In this document: positions 1 to 5,941 of the stretch, piece by piece | How the letters are laid out: the number at the start of each line of letters is the position of its first letter | Numbering within the stretch: the first letter of the stretch is position 1 | Notes under the pieces: generated by a model | Database searches by the model: none | What the model was told of the DNA's origin: nothing | Seen by the model: the letters and a program-made list of their open reading frames with translations, nothing else | Assembly: GCA_937901335.1 (NCBI GenBank) | Contig: CALCHC010000140.1 | Coordinates: 1 to 13,739, forward strand | Reading direction: 5' to 3' | DNA from: an uncultured Phascolarctobacterium sp. | GTDB lineage: Bacteria; Bacillota; Negativicutes; Acidaminococcales; Acidaminococcaceae | Length of the DNA: 13,739 nucleotides | Program-made: the position numbers and the translations under genes

Positions 1-357
1 CTCACGGGCGTTGATATGGAATTCCCGAACGTCATCGGCGAGAACGGCGAGGAGCTTCCCCTCACGGGCGGTAACTTCGGCGTTTACCGCGAGAGCGAGT
101 GCCGCGCAGTTCGCGAGGATGCTTTCGAGAAGATGTTCGGCACCTACAAGAAGTTCATCAACACCATCGCGGCGACCTACGGCGGTTCGGTCAAGTTCGA
201 CTGCTTCCGCGCAAAGGCTCGCGGATATTCCTCGGCACTCGAGGCGGCTCTTTCCGCAGGAAACGTTCCGCTTTCGGTCTACAACAACCTCATCGACGAG
301 ATCCACGAGGCGATCCCCACGATGAAGAAAAAGAATGCTTCGCTCTCCGTCCGATGA
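1..357 (+). CDS. pepF: Oligoendopeptidase F fragment (M3B family), broken at both ends
   Basis: The frame is open from the first base and stops at 355-357. Residues match the middle of oligoendopeptidase F, a cytoplasmic M3 zinc metallopeptidase that cleaves oligopeptides: LTGVDMEFPNV, then a VREDAFEKMFGTYKKFINTIAATYGGSVKFD block, then ARGYSSALEAALSAGNVPLSVYNNLIDEIHEAIPTM. This part precedes the HExxH active site, so neither the N-terminus nor the catalytic motif is present. Genuine homology seems to end near 321-330; the last residues (KKNASLSVR) do not look like PepF and probably come from reading the downstream gene out of frame. Codons are rich in G/C third positions (ggc, ctc, gcg), unlike everything after ~340. 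I infer a piece of another genome joined here. Family call is confident; its being a real neighbour of thrS is not. Confidence 0.75.
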   Translation, partial: LTGVDMEFPNVIGENGEELPLTGGNFGVYRESECRAVREDAFEKMFGTYKKFINTIAATYGGSVKFDCFRAKARGYSSALEAALSAGNVPLSVYNNLIDEIHEAIPTMKKKNASLSVR

Positions 358-1292
358 CCTGCCCGTTCCAATATCAAGTATATTTGAACCGTCAACGTTC
401 TTATCGTGACCTGCCCATGCGTTTAGGCGAAACTTCCACCTTGTTCCGTAACGAAGATTCCGGCGAAATGCACGGCTTGATTCGTGTACGTCAATTCACC
501 ATTTCCGAAGGTCACTTGATTATCCGTCCTGACCAATTGGCTGAAGAATTCCGTGGTTGCGTTGAACTCGCTAACTATTGCTTGGAAACCTTGGGGCTTA
601 AAGAAGACTGCTCCTTCCGTTTCTCCCAATGGGATCCTGCTAACACTGCTAAATACGAAGGCACTGCAGAACAATGGGAACACGCTCAAGGCGTAATGAA
701 AGAATTGCTTGATGACCTTGGCATCGACTACAAAGTTGGCGTTGACGAAGCTGCTTTCTATGGTCCGAAACTGGACATCCAAATTAAAAACGTATTCGGC
801 AAAGAAGATACCATCGTAACCATTCAAATCGATATGCTTCTTGCTGAAAAATTCGGTATGTACTACATCGACGAAAACAACGAAAAAGTACTGCCTTACA
901 TTATTCACCGTACTTCCATGGGCTGCTATGAACGTACTTTGGCACTGCTTATCGAAAAATATGCAGGTGCTCTGCCCACCTGGATGGCTCCGGAACAAGT
1001 ACGCTTCCTGCCTGTAACCGAACGTGCAGTAGATTACTGCAAAGCTTTGGCTAAAAACTTGGAAATGGAAGGCTTCCGCGTAACTGTTGACGCTCGCAAT
1101 GAAAAAATCGGTAAAAAGATTCGCGAAGGTCAAATTGAAAAAGTTCCGTACATGCTCGTAGTTGGCGACCGCGACATGGAAAACTGTACCGTTTCTCCGC
1201 GTCATCGTGCTGATGGCGATTTGGGCGCAATGGACTTTGCTGATTTCGCAAAAATCCTCAAAGAAGTTGTTGATACCAAAGCTAAAAAATAA
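321..1292 (+). CDS. thrS: Threonyl-tRNA synthetase, C-terminal half (5' end lost at junction)
   Basis: Class II aminoacyl-tRNA synthetase that attaches threonine to tRNA-Thr in the cytoplasm. Homology starts around FALRPMTCPF (codons from ~339) and runs to the TAA at 1290-1292. Visible parts are motif 2 (LFRNEDSGEMHGLIRVRQF), motif 3 (HRTSMGCYERTLALLIEKY), and a C-terminal anticodon-binding domain (WMAPEQVRFLPV to the end, with GKKIREGQIEKVPYMLVVG). The three expected zinc ligands are present: Cys at 360-362, His at 513-515, His at 906-908. A whole ThrRS is about 580-640 residues; only about 320 remain, without the TGS, editing and motif 1 regions. The frame is open back to base 15, but upstream of ~321 it overlaps the pepF fragment in another frame and encodes an unrelated arginine-rich stretch, so no natural start is visible. 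A terminator follows at 1312. Confidence 0.93.
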   Translation, partial: DEEKECFALRPMTCPFQYQVYLNRQRSYRDLPMRLGETSTLFRNEDSGEMHGLIRVRQFTISEGHLIIRPDQLAEEFRGCVELANYCLETLGLKEDCSFRFSQWDPANTAKYEGTAEQWEHAQGVMKELLDDLGIDYKVGVDEAAFYGPKLDIQIKNVFGKEDTIVTIQIDMLLAEKFGMYYIDENNEKVLPYIIHRTSMGCYERTLALLIEKYAGALPTWMAPEQVRFLPVTERAVDYCKALAKNLEMEGFRVTVDARNEKIGKKIREGQIEKVPYMLVVGDRDMENCTVSPRHRADGDLGAMDFADFAKILKEVVDTKAKK

Positions 1293-1311
1293 TAGTTTAC
1301 TAAATTTACAG

Positions 1312-1340
1312 AGAGCTGTCAGAAATGGCAGCTCTTTTCT
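1312..1340 (+). terminator. Rho-independent terminator of thrS
   Basis: A 9-bp stem (AGAGCTGTC at 1312-1320 with GGCAGCTCT at 1327-1335, one G-U pair) with loop AGAAAT is followed by TTTCT. It lies 20 bases after the thrS stop and separates thrS from the ferritin gene. Confidence 0.88.
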
Positions 1341-1439
1341 AATTTCAGAGAAGCATTTGATTTTAGATGGTTGCTTGTCAATTTTGAAAACTGTTCACCA
1401 ATTTTACTAACTCCTGTCGCAAATCCTACTTCTGTTCTA

Positions 1440-1457
1440 TGTTACAATGGCTGTAAC
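1440..1457 (+). promoter_or_regulatory. Ferritin promoter (extended -10) overlapped by a palindromic operator candidate
   Basis: TGT-TACAAT at 1440-1448 is an extended -10 box; I see no good -35 at 16-18 bp upstream. A perfect inverted repeat, GTTACA (1441-1446), five bases, TGTAAC (1452-1457), covers the -10 box and the likely start point. A protein bound there would block RNA polymerase, so repression is the simplest reading. It does not match the Fur or PerR consensus I know. The upstream stretch 1341-1439 shows no other feature. Confidence 0.55.
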
Positions 1458-1494
1458 GAGATTCATAGTAATCTTAGAATAGGAGGAATAAATT

Positions 1495-1980
1495 ATGAAC
1501 AAGAAAGTTTACAAAGTATTTAATGAACAAGTACAAGCTGAGCTGTATTCTGCATATATGTATCTGGCAATGAGTGTGCATCTGGAGGATGAAAATTTCA
1601 AGGGTATGGCACACTGGATGCGTCTGCAATACGAAGAAGAACGTGAACACGCTTTCCGTTTGATGAAATTCATGCAAGAACGTGGTGTGAAGCCGGAACT
1701 TTTGCAAATTGATATGCCTCCGGCAGAATACGGCACTCCTTTGGAAGTGTTCTCTAAAGCTTTGGAACACGAAAAATACGTGACCAGTCGCATTCATGAA
1801 ATGTATGAAGTGGCGATGAAAGAAAAAGATTACGCAGCAAAGAGTCACTTGATGTGGTTCATTGATGAACAAGTTGAAGAGGAAGACCAAACCAGAGAAA
1901 TCGTTGACAAATTGATGATGGTTGGCGATAATATGAATGGTCTCTTTGTAATTGATGGTCAACTGGGTTCAAGAAAATAA
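1495..1980 (+). CDS. ftnA: Ferritin (non-haem, bacterial Ftn type)
   Basis: A 161-residue protein, full length for bacterial ferritin, which forms a 24-subunit shell that oxidises Fe(II) and stores it as a ferric mineral in the cytoplasm. Ferroxidase residues align with E. coli FtnA: E16, E48/E49 and H52 (YEEEREH), E93 (HEKYV), and E125-Q126 with E128/E129 (IDEQVEEED). The four-helix pattern and the C-terminal FVID segment are present. The start is the ATG at 1495 behind AGGAGG (1481-1486). The gene sits alone between the thrS terminator and the infC promoter, whose -35 box begins three bases after its stop codon, with no terminator of its own, so read-through into infC is possible. The palindrome over its promoter suggests regulation by iron or oxidative stress, but that is inference. 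Confidence 0.95.
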   Translation: MNKKVYKVFNEQVQAELYSAYMYLAMSVHLEDENFKGMAHWMRLQYEEEREHAFRLMKFMQERGVKPELLQIDMPPAEYGTPLEVFSKALEHEKYVTSRIHEMYEVAMKEKDYAAKSHLMWFIDEQVEEEDQTREIVDKLMMVGDNMNGLFVIDGQLGSRK

Positions 1981-1983
1981 TAG

Positions 1984-2012
1984 TTGACACTAACTGAACA
2001 TTGTGATATCAT
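1984..2012 (+). promoter_or_regulatory. Promoter of the infC-rpmI-rplT operon
   Basis: TTGACA at 1984-1989, a 17-bp spacer, and TATCAT at 2007-2012 preceded by TGA (extended -10). This is a strong sigma-A type promoter. Transcription would start near 2019, giving a leader of about 140 nt before the infC start. Confidence 0.85.
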
Positions 2013-2019
2013 ATTCCAG

Positions 2020-2157
2020 TAAACAAAGCAGAAGCCACTCGCTTCTCACCTTGCGGTCATTACTCGACAGGGTTGGATATGAATTTTTCGCGGGTGGATT
2101 TTAATCTGCCCGCTTTTTATTTTAGTTGCGTTCTAAAGGACGTGGAGGTGAATTGTC
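2020..2157 (+). ncRNA. infC operon leader RNA, L20-leader-like, with attenuator
   Basis: The leader folds into three elements: a hairpin AGAAGC (2030-2035) / GCTTCT (2041-2046); a stem ACCTTG (2048-2053) / CAGGGT near 2077-2082; and a terminator hairpin at 2090-2113. The bases CCACTCGC (2035-2042) can form eight consecutive pairs (one G-U) with GCGGGTGG (2090-2097), the 5' arm of the terminator, giving a competing fold. Firmicute infC-rpmI-rplT operons are known to be controlled by ribosomal protein L20 binding such a leader and causing early termination. I assign this leader to that class by position and architecture; I could not run a covariance model. Confidence 0.68.
2090..2124 (+). terminator. 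Attenuator terminator in the infC leader
   Basis: A 10-bp stem pairs 2090-2099 with 2104-2113 (loop TTTA; two wobble pairs) and is followed by TTTTTATTTT. It sits 34 nt upstream of the infC Shine-Dalgarno, inside the transcript from the 1984 promoter, so it acts on the operon rather than on the ferritin gene alone. Confidence 0.8.
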
Positions 2158-2688
2158 ATAGGCAAAGAAGACTTGCGTATCAATGAAGAGATTCGTGCAC
2201 GCGAAGTACGTGTTATTGTAGATGGTGTAGACGGTAAAGCAGAACAACTTGGTGTTATGTCTAGCCGTGATGCTCTTAAACTTGCAGCTGAACGTCATCT
2301 GGATTTAGTAGAAATTTCTCCTAACGCGAAGCCGCCTGTATGTAAAATTTTGGATTACGGCAAGTATCGTTATGAACAACAAAAACGAGAAAAAGAAGCC
2401 CGTAAGAAACAAAAAACCTTTGATATCAAAGAAGTAAAACTTCGTCCTGGTATCGAAGAACATGACTTCAACGTAAAATTCAAGAATGCAGTTCGCTTCT
2501 TGGAAGACGGTGACAAAGTTAAAGTTACCATTATGTTCCGTGGTCGTGAACTTTCCCATCCTGAACTCGGTGAAGTGCTGCTGAATAAAATGGCTGAGCA
2601 GCTTAAAGACATGGCTATCGTTGAACGAGTGCCGAAATTAGAAGGCAAAAACATGATTATGATTGTTGCGCCGAAACCCAGCAAATAG
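2158..2688 (+). CDS. infC: Translation initiation factor IF-3
   Basis: IF-3 binds the 30S subunit, keeps it apart from 50S and checks start codon and initiator tRNA. The protein has the family N-domain (DLRINEEIRAREVRVI), the lysine-rich linker (KYRYEQQKREKEARKKQKTFDIKEVKLRPGIEEHDF) and the C-domain (VKVTIMFRGRELSHPELGEVLL ... VERVPKLEGKNMIMIVAPK), about 176 residues. I place the start at ATA 2158: GGAGG (2144-2148) lies nine bases upstream and the added MGKED fits the family's usual N-terminus. The other options are worse: TTG at 2173 has no good ribosome-binding site, and in-frame ATT at 2152 is too close to GGAGG. Rare start codons are typical of infC, because IF-3 discriminates against them and so limits its own synthesis. 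First gene of the operon; rpmI follows 14 bases later. Confidence 0.95.
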   Translation: MGKEDLRINEEIRAREVRVIVDGVDGKAEQLGVMSSRDALKLAAERHLDLVEISPNAKPPVCKILDYGKYRYEQQKREKEARKKQKTFDIKEVKLRPGIEEHDFNVKFKNAVRFLEDGDKVKVTIMFRGRELSHPELGEVLLNKMAEQLKDMAIVERVPKLEGKNMIMIVAPKPSK

Positions 2689-2702
2689 AGGAGGACATTA
2701 CA

Positions 2703-2900
2703 ATGCCGAAAATGAAAACTCGCAGAGCTGCTGCGAAACGCTTCAAAAAAACTGCTTCTGGTGAATTTAAACATTTTAAAAACTTCAAGAGCCACATTCT
2801 CGAAAAGAAATCTCCCGCTCGTAAACGTAGCCTGCGTAAAGCTGCTTTAGTACATAAAGCTGACCATGAACACGTAGCAAAAATGCTGCCCTACGCATAA
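2703..2900 (+). CDS. rpmI: Ribosomal protein bL35
   Basis: A 65-residue, strongly basic large-subunit protein with the family start MPKMKTRRAAAKRFKKT and the C-terminal LRKAALVHKADHEHVAKMLPY. Full length. An AGAGGAGG ribosome-binding site (2687-2694) overlaps the infC stop codon, which fits translational coupling inside infC-rpmI-rplT. The stop is followed by a 27-base gap with its own AAAGGAGG site for rplT. Confidence 0.97.
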   Translation: MPKMKTRRAAAKRFKKTASGEFKHFKNFKSHILEKKSPARKRSLRKAALVHKADHEHVAKMLPYA

Positions 2901-2927
2901 GCAAGAGATTAAAGGAGGATACTAACA

Positions 2928-3281
2928 ATGGCAAGAATTAAAGTTGGCGTTACCGCACATCGCCGTCATAAACACATTTTGAAATTGGCTAAAGGCTATC
3001 GTGGTGCAAAATCCAAACAATTCAAAAAAGCTAACGAAACCGTTATGAAAGCATTGTCCTATGCACGTCGTGACCGTCGCGTTAAAAAACGTGAATTCCG
3101 TCGTCTCTGGATCGCTCGTATCAACGCTGCTACCCGTGCTAACGGCATGAGCTACAGCCGTTTCATCAACGGTTTGGCTAAAGCTGGTATCGAAATGAAC
3201 CGCAAAGTTTTGGCTGACATGGCTATCTATGATGCTGCAACCTTTGCAAAACTCGTAGAAGCTGCTAAAGCTGCTCTCTAA
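2928..3281 (+). CDS. rplT: Ribosomal protein bL20
   Basis: A 117-residue 23S rRNA-binding protein needed early in 50S assembly. It shows the basic N-terminal extension (ARIKVGVTAHRRHKHILKLAKGYRGAKSKQFK) and the globular part (YARRDRRVKKREFRRLWIARINAATRANGMSYSRFINGL). Full length, ATG behind AAAGGAGG. In related bacteria free L20 binds the operon's leader RNA and shuts the operon down; the leader at 2020-2157 is a fitting target. Last gene of the operon, with a terminator 12 bases on. Confidence 0.97.
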   Translation: MARIKVGVTAHRRHKHILKLAKGYRGAKSKQFKKANETVMKALSYARRDRRVKKREFRRLWIARINAATRANGMSYSRFINGLAKAGIEMNRKVLADMAIYDAATFAKLVEAAKAAL

Positions 3282-3292
3282 TTCGTAAAATT

Positions 3293-3322
3293 AAAAGCTC
3301 ACTCGTAAGAGTGAGCTTTTTT
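3293..3322 (+). terminator. Rho-independent terminator of the infC-rpmI-rplT operon
   Basis: A 12-bp perfect stem, AAAAGCTCACTC (3293-3304) with GAGTGAGCTTTT (3309-3320), has a GTAA tetraloop and ends in a run of Ts. The A-rich left arm means it can also act on the minus strand. Confidence 0.95.
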
Positions 3323-3329
3323 ATTTGCT

Positions 3330-3450
3330 AAAATCGCTATAAGCACTGTTATACTTTGTCGCAGTTCGTTTGCTTGCTCGACGTACGTCAAGTACGCCGT
3401 CGCAGCGCAAGCCTCTCTGCTTCGCGTCTTCCAGTACTTCTATCGATTTT
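3330..3450. repeat. 121-bp intergenic repeat with 19-bp terminal inverted repeats (long form)
   Basis: The arms at 3330-3348 and 3432-3450 are inverted repeats matching at 16 of 19 positions; they differ at arm positions 8, 11 and 15. A 30-bp element at 10708-10737 is made only of the same two arms joined together and in reverse orientation, with the same asymmetric differences. The central 88 bases (3348-3435) are flanked by a direct ACT (3345-3347 and 3436-3438) that occurs once in the short form. There is no coding capacity. It lies between the rplT terminator and the trmK promoter, whose -35 box begins five bases beyond its right edge. A non-autonomous mobile element or a structured intergenic repeat are both possible. 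Confidence 0.65.
3372..3412. repeat. GC-rich bulged hairpin inside the 3330-3450 repeat
   Basis: The left arm 3372-3386 pairs continuously with the right arm in four blocks: GCTT/AAGC, GCT/AGC, CGAC/GTCG, GTAC/GTAC, around a GTCAA loop (3387-3391). All unpaired bases (GCC, C, GC) are on the 3' side. It is markedly more GC-rich than the surrounding intergenic sequence and has no T-tract, so it is not a terminator. Confidence 0.6.
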
Positions 3451-3454
3451 TATA

Positions 3455-3483
3455 TTTTCAAATATAGATAGAAATGATATAAT
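3455..3483 (+). promoter_or_regulatory. Promoter of trmK-nif3-yhaM
   Basis: TTTTCA at 3455-3460 (4 of 6 to the -35 consensus), a 17-bp spacer, and a perfect TATAAT at 3478-3483 with an upstream TGA (extended -10). The trmK start is 35 bases downstream. Confidence 0.8.
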
Positions 3484-3517
3484 TAACTGTTAAAATTTGC
3501 GAATTTATGGAGGCACT

Positions 3518-4216
3518 ATGAACATCGGAGATAGATTAGAAGCAATTGGTAAACTGGTTCCTGTTGGTTGTACTTTTGCTGATATTGGTACAGACCACGC
3601 GTATTTGCCTGTGTGGCTTTTGGAGCAAGGCAAGATTTCTTCTGCTATCGCAGGTGACATTGCAGAAGGCCCTTGTCTTGCTGCTAGAAATACTGTTTCT
3701 ATGTACGGTATGAAGGGCAAGATTGAAGTGCGTTTGGGCAGTGGCTTAAAGGTACTTAAAGCTGGCGAAGCAGAATGTATCGCTATTGCAGGTATGGGCG
3801 CCTCTACTATGATAGAAATTTTTGAAGCAGATATGCCTTTGGCAGTGGAAGCAAAACGTTTAGTGTTGCAACCCATGGCAGGCGCTGCTTCTTTACGTAA
3901 ATGGCTCACTCAAAATGGTTGGCATATTGTGGCAGAAGATTTGGTTGAAGACGGTCGTCACTTGTACGAAATCATTGCGGTTGAACGTGGCGAAAGCAAA
4001 GCTTATTCTGAAGCTGTTTGGGAAATTGGACCGAAGCTTATTGAAGCTAAGCATCCTTTGCTGGCAAAACAATTTGCTAAACAAATTAATGGTTATAAAA
4101 AATTACTCACTAACATGGGTAAGAGTGAACAAGCAAGAGCAAGTGAAAAGTATCTCGCTTGGGAAAAATTAGTGCAAGAATTGGAGGCGTTGGCAGATGC
4201 TTGCAACTGTAAATGA
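3518..4216 (+). CDS. trmK: tRNA (adenine(22)-N1)-methyltransferase
   Basis: A 232-residue class I SAM-dependent methyltransferase that makes m1A22 in tRNA. The SAM-binding motif is FADIGTDHAYLP (residues 20-31), followed by AGDIAEGPCLAARNTV, the IAIAGMGASTMIEI block and LQPMAGAASLRKWL, all typical of the TrmK/YqfN family. I start at ATG 3518, which has GGAGG at 3509-3513. An in-frame TTG at 3497 would add seven residues but has no ribosome-binding site. The 3' end overlaps nif3 by 20 bases, and the trmK-nif3 pairing is common in Firmicutes, which supports both calls. It is transcribed from the promoter at 3455. Confidence 0.92.
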   Translation: MNIGDRLEAIGKLVPVGCTFADIGTDHAYLPVWLLEQGKISSAIAGDIAEGPCLAARNTVSMYGMKGKIEVRLGSGLKVLKAGEAECIAIAGMGASTMIEIFEADMPLAVEAKRLVLQPMAGAASLRKWLTQNGWHIVAEDLVEDGRHLYEIIAVERGESKAYSEAVWEIGPKLIEAKHPLLAKQFAKQINGYKKLLTNMGKSEQARASEKYLAWEKLVQELEALADACNCK

Positions 4217-4976
4217 TTTAGTAGAACTGTTGGAAGAATTAATGCCTTCCAATTTAGCAGAAGACTGGGATAATGTAGGCTTGATGCTTGGTCGCAAAGG
4301 TAAGACTGTTAAAAGGATTTTACTGGCTCTTGATTTAAGTAAAGAGGTTGTAGAACAAGCAGTTGCTCAAAAAATAGATTTGATTATTACTCATCATCCT
4401 GCCATCTTCAAAAAGTTGAAACGTGTTGTCGATAACGATTGGCAACAGGATTTGCTTCTGACTTTGGCGGAAAACGGTATTGCTGTTTACAGTGCTCATA
4501 CTAATCTTGATTGCGTAAGTACCGGTGTTAACGATGTACTTGCTAAGCTTTTGAAATTGGAAGATACTGAGATTTTAGATGATAGCAATGGTTTAGGACG
4601 TATTGGTGTTGTAGAAGAAACTTCTTTGGCAGAATATGCGCAAGTAGTAAAAACTGCACTGAAAGCTGATTATGTAGTAGTTGGCGACGCGGGTAAGCAA
4701 GTGCATAAAGTTGCAGTTTGTGGCGGCGCGGGTAGTGACTTGATTGATCTTGCCCTTGCTAAAGGTGCAGACACTTTGGTAACCGGTGATGTGAAGTACC
4801 ACAGTGCTCAACAAGCAGTATTCAGCGGTTTGAACATTATTGATGCAGGTCATCAACCTACAGAACTGCCTGTACTGGAAAAACTGGCAGACCGTTTGTC
4901 CTTGCGTTTAGTAGAGCGTGATATGGATGTAGTTGTGAATGTGGCAAAAGAAACCTTAATTTTGCGTCACGTTTAA
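4197..4976 (+). CDS. Nif3-like dinuclear metal center protein (YbgI/YqfO family)
   Basis: A 259-residue NIF3 family protein. The metal ligands of the family are visible: H66-H67 (ITHHPAIFK), D105 (AHTNLD), H219 and E223 (DAGHQPTE). Length matches the short form (E. coli YbgI); the PII-like insertion of B. subtilis YqfO is absent. Members form toroidal hexamers, and the biochemical role is unsettled; annotation as GTP cyclohydrolase I type 2 is common but weakly founded. ATG 4197 has GGAGG (4183-4187) nine bases upstream, within trmK, and the 20-base overlap suggests coupled translation. yhaM follows 17 bases after the stop. Confidence 0.92.
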   Translation: MLATVNDLVELLEELMPSNLAEDWDNVGLMLGRKGKTVKRILLALDLSKEVVEQAVAQKIDLIITHHPAIFKKLKRVVDNDWQQDLLLTLAENGIAVYSAHTNLDCVSTGVNDVLAKLLKLEDTEILDDSNGLGRIGVVEETSLAEYAQVVKTALKADYVVVGDAGKQVHKVAVCGGAGSDLIDLALAKGADTLVTGDVKYHSAQQAVFSGLNIIDAGHQPTELPVLEKLADRLSLRLVERDMDVVVNVAKETLILRHV

Positions 4977-4993
4977 GATAAGCAGGTGGAAAT

Positions 4994-5917
4994 ATGATTA
5001 AAGATTTTAAAGCAGGTTCTAAAATTATTCAGCCTGCTCTCGTAAGAGTACAAAAGATTGGTAACTCTTCCAATGGCGGCGTTTTTGCTCGCGGTTTGTT
5101 GGAAGATAACAGTGGTAGAATTCCTTTTATCTGCTTTGAAGCAGGTTTAGTAGACAAGCTGCGTCAATTGGAAGGTGCTGAAGCCTTCATGGTGAGTGGT
5201 GCAGTAGATATTAACAAATTCTCCAACGATATGGCGCTGCAAGTTGTAGTGCAAAAATTTGATAACCTTTTACCTGAAGACGACATTACCAACTTGTTGC
5301 CGAAAGGTAATTTTAATGAGCAAGAATATATTACTCGTTTGCAAAATTTGATTAAGACTGTTCGTAACCCTGGTTTGCGTGCTCTCTTGGAAACAATTTT
5401 CAGCGGTAATCTTTATGATAAATTTATTATGAATCCTGCTGGTATGCGTATGCATCACGCTTATATTGGCGGTTTGTTACAACACTCCGTAGATGTTGCA
5501 GGTATTGCCATTGCTTTGGCTGAGCAAATTGGCAATGTAGATAAGGACTTGGTTGTAGCAGGTGCACTTCTTCACGATATTGGTAAGCTTCGTGAAATAT
5601 CTTCTCAAATTGGCTTCCCTTATACCAATGAAGGTCGCTTGCTTGGTCACATTGCTATGTCCATCATCATCGTGCAAGAGGCTGCTGCTAAATTAAAGTT
5701 GCCTGCAGCTCGATTAGAACAGTTACAACATATTCTTTTGTCCCATCACGGAGATAATGAAAAAGGTTCCCCCGTGGAATGTGCAACTAAGGAAGCTTTC
5801 ATCGTACATTATGCTGACGAAATTGATGCTATCATGAATCAGTTTGAGACTTACGATGATAAGAACCCCTGGGAATATAACAAGATGATGCAACGTTATT
5901 TATTACACGATAAATAA
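4994..5917 (+). CDS. yhaM: 3'-5' exoribonuclease YhaM family (OB fold + HD domain)
   Basis: A 307-residue cytoplasmic protein with an N-terminal OB-fold nucleic-acid domain (about residues 10-90, with GVFARGLLEDNSGRIPFICFE) and a C-terminal HD metal-dependent domain (about 150-285). HD signatures are MHHAYIGGLLQHSVDVAGIA, LLHDIGKLREI (H194-D195) and LLSHHGDNEKGSPVEC. YhaM trims RNA 3' ends and takes part in mRNA turnover and nucleoid/DNA maintenance in Firmicutes; length matches. It starts at ATG 4994 after AGGTGG. It is the last gene of trmK-nif3-yhaM. I see no convincing terminator after it, only an AT-rich inverted repeat at 5942-5963 without a T-tract. Confidence 0.92.
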   Translation: MIKDFKAGSKIIQPALVRVQKIGNSSNGGVFARGLLEDNSGRIPFICFEAGLVDKLRQLEGAEAFMVSGAVDINKFSNDMALQVVVQKFDNLLPEDDITNLLPKGNFNEQEYITRLQNLIKTVRNPGLRALLETIFSGNLYDKFIMNPAGMRMHHAYIGGLLQHSVDVAGIAIALAEQIGNVDKDLVVAGALLHDIGKLREISSQIGFPYTNEGRLLGHIAMSIIIVQEAAAKLKLPAARLEQLQHILLSHHGDNEKGSPVECATKEAFIVHYADEIDAIMNQFETYDDKNPWEYNKMMQRYLLHDK

Positions 5918-5941
5918 TAAACTTGCAGTGGTTTCACAAAT

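Noticed and set aside
1..70. Direct repeat CTCACGGGCG at 1-10 and 61-70.
   Set aside because: Both copies lie in the pepF coding frame (Leu-Thr-Gly) and ten bases in GC-rich codons can recur by chance; no further copies.
423..1205. Long open frame on the minus strand across thrS.
   Set aside because: It mirrors a strongly conserved synthetase gene; the translation is Phe/His-rich without recognisable motifs and no promoter or ribosome-binding site fits.
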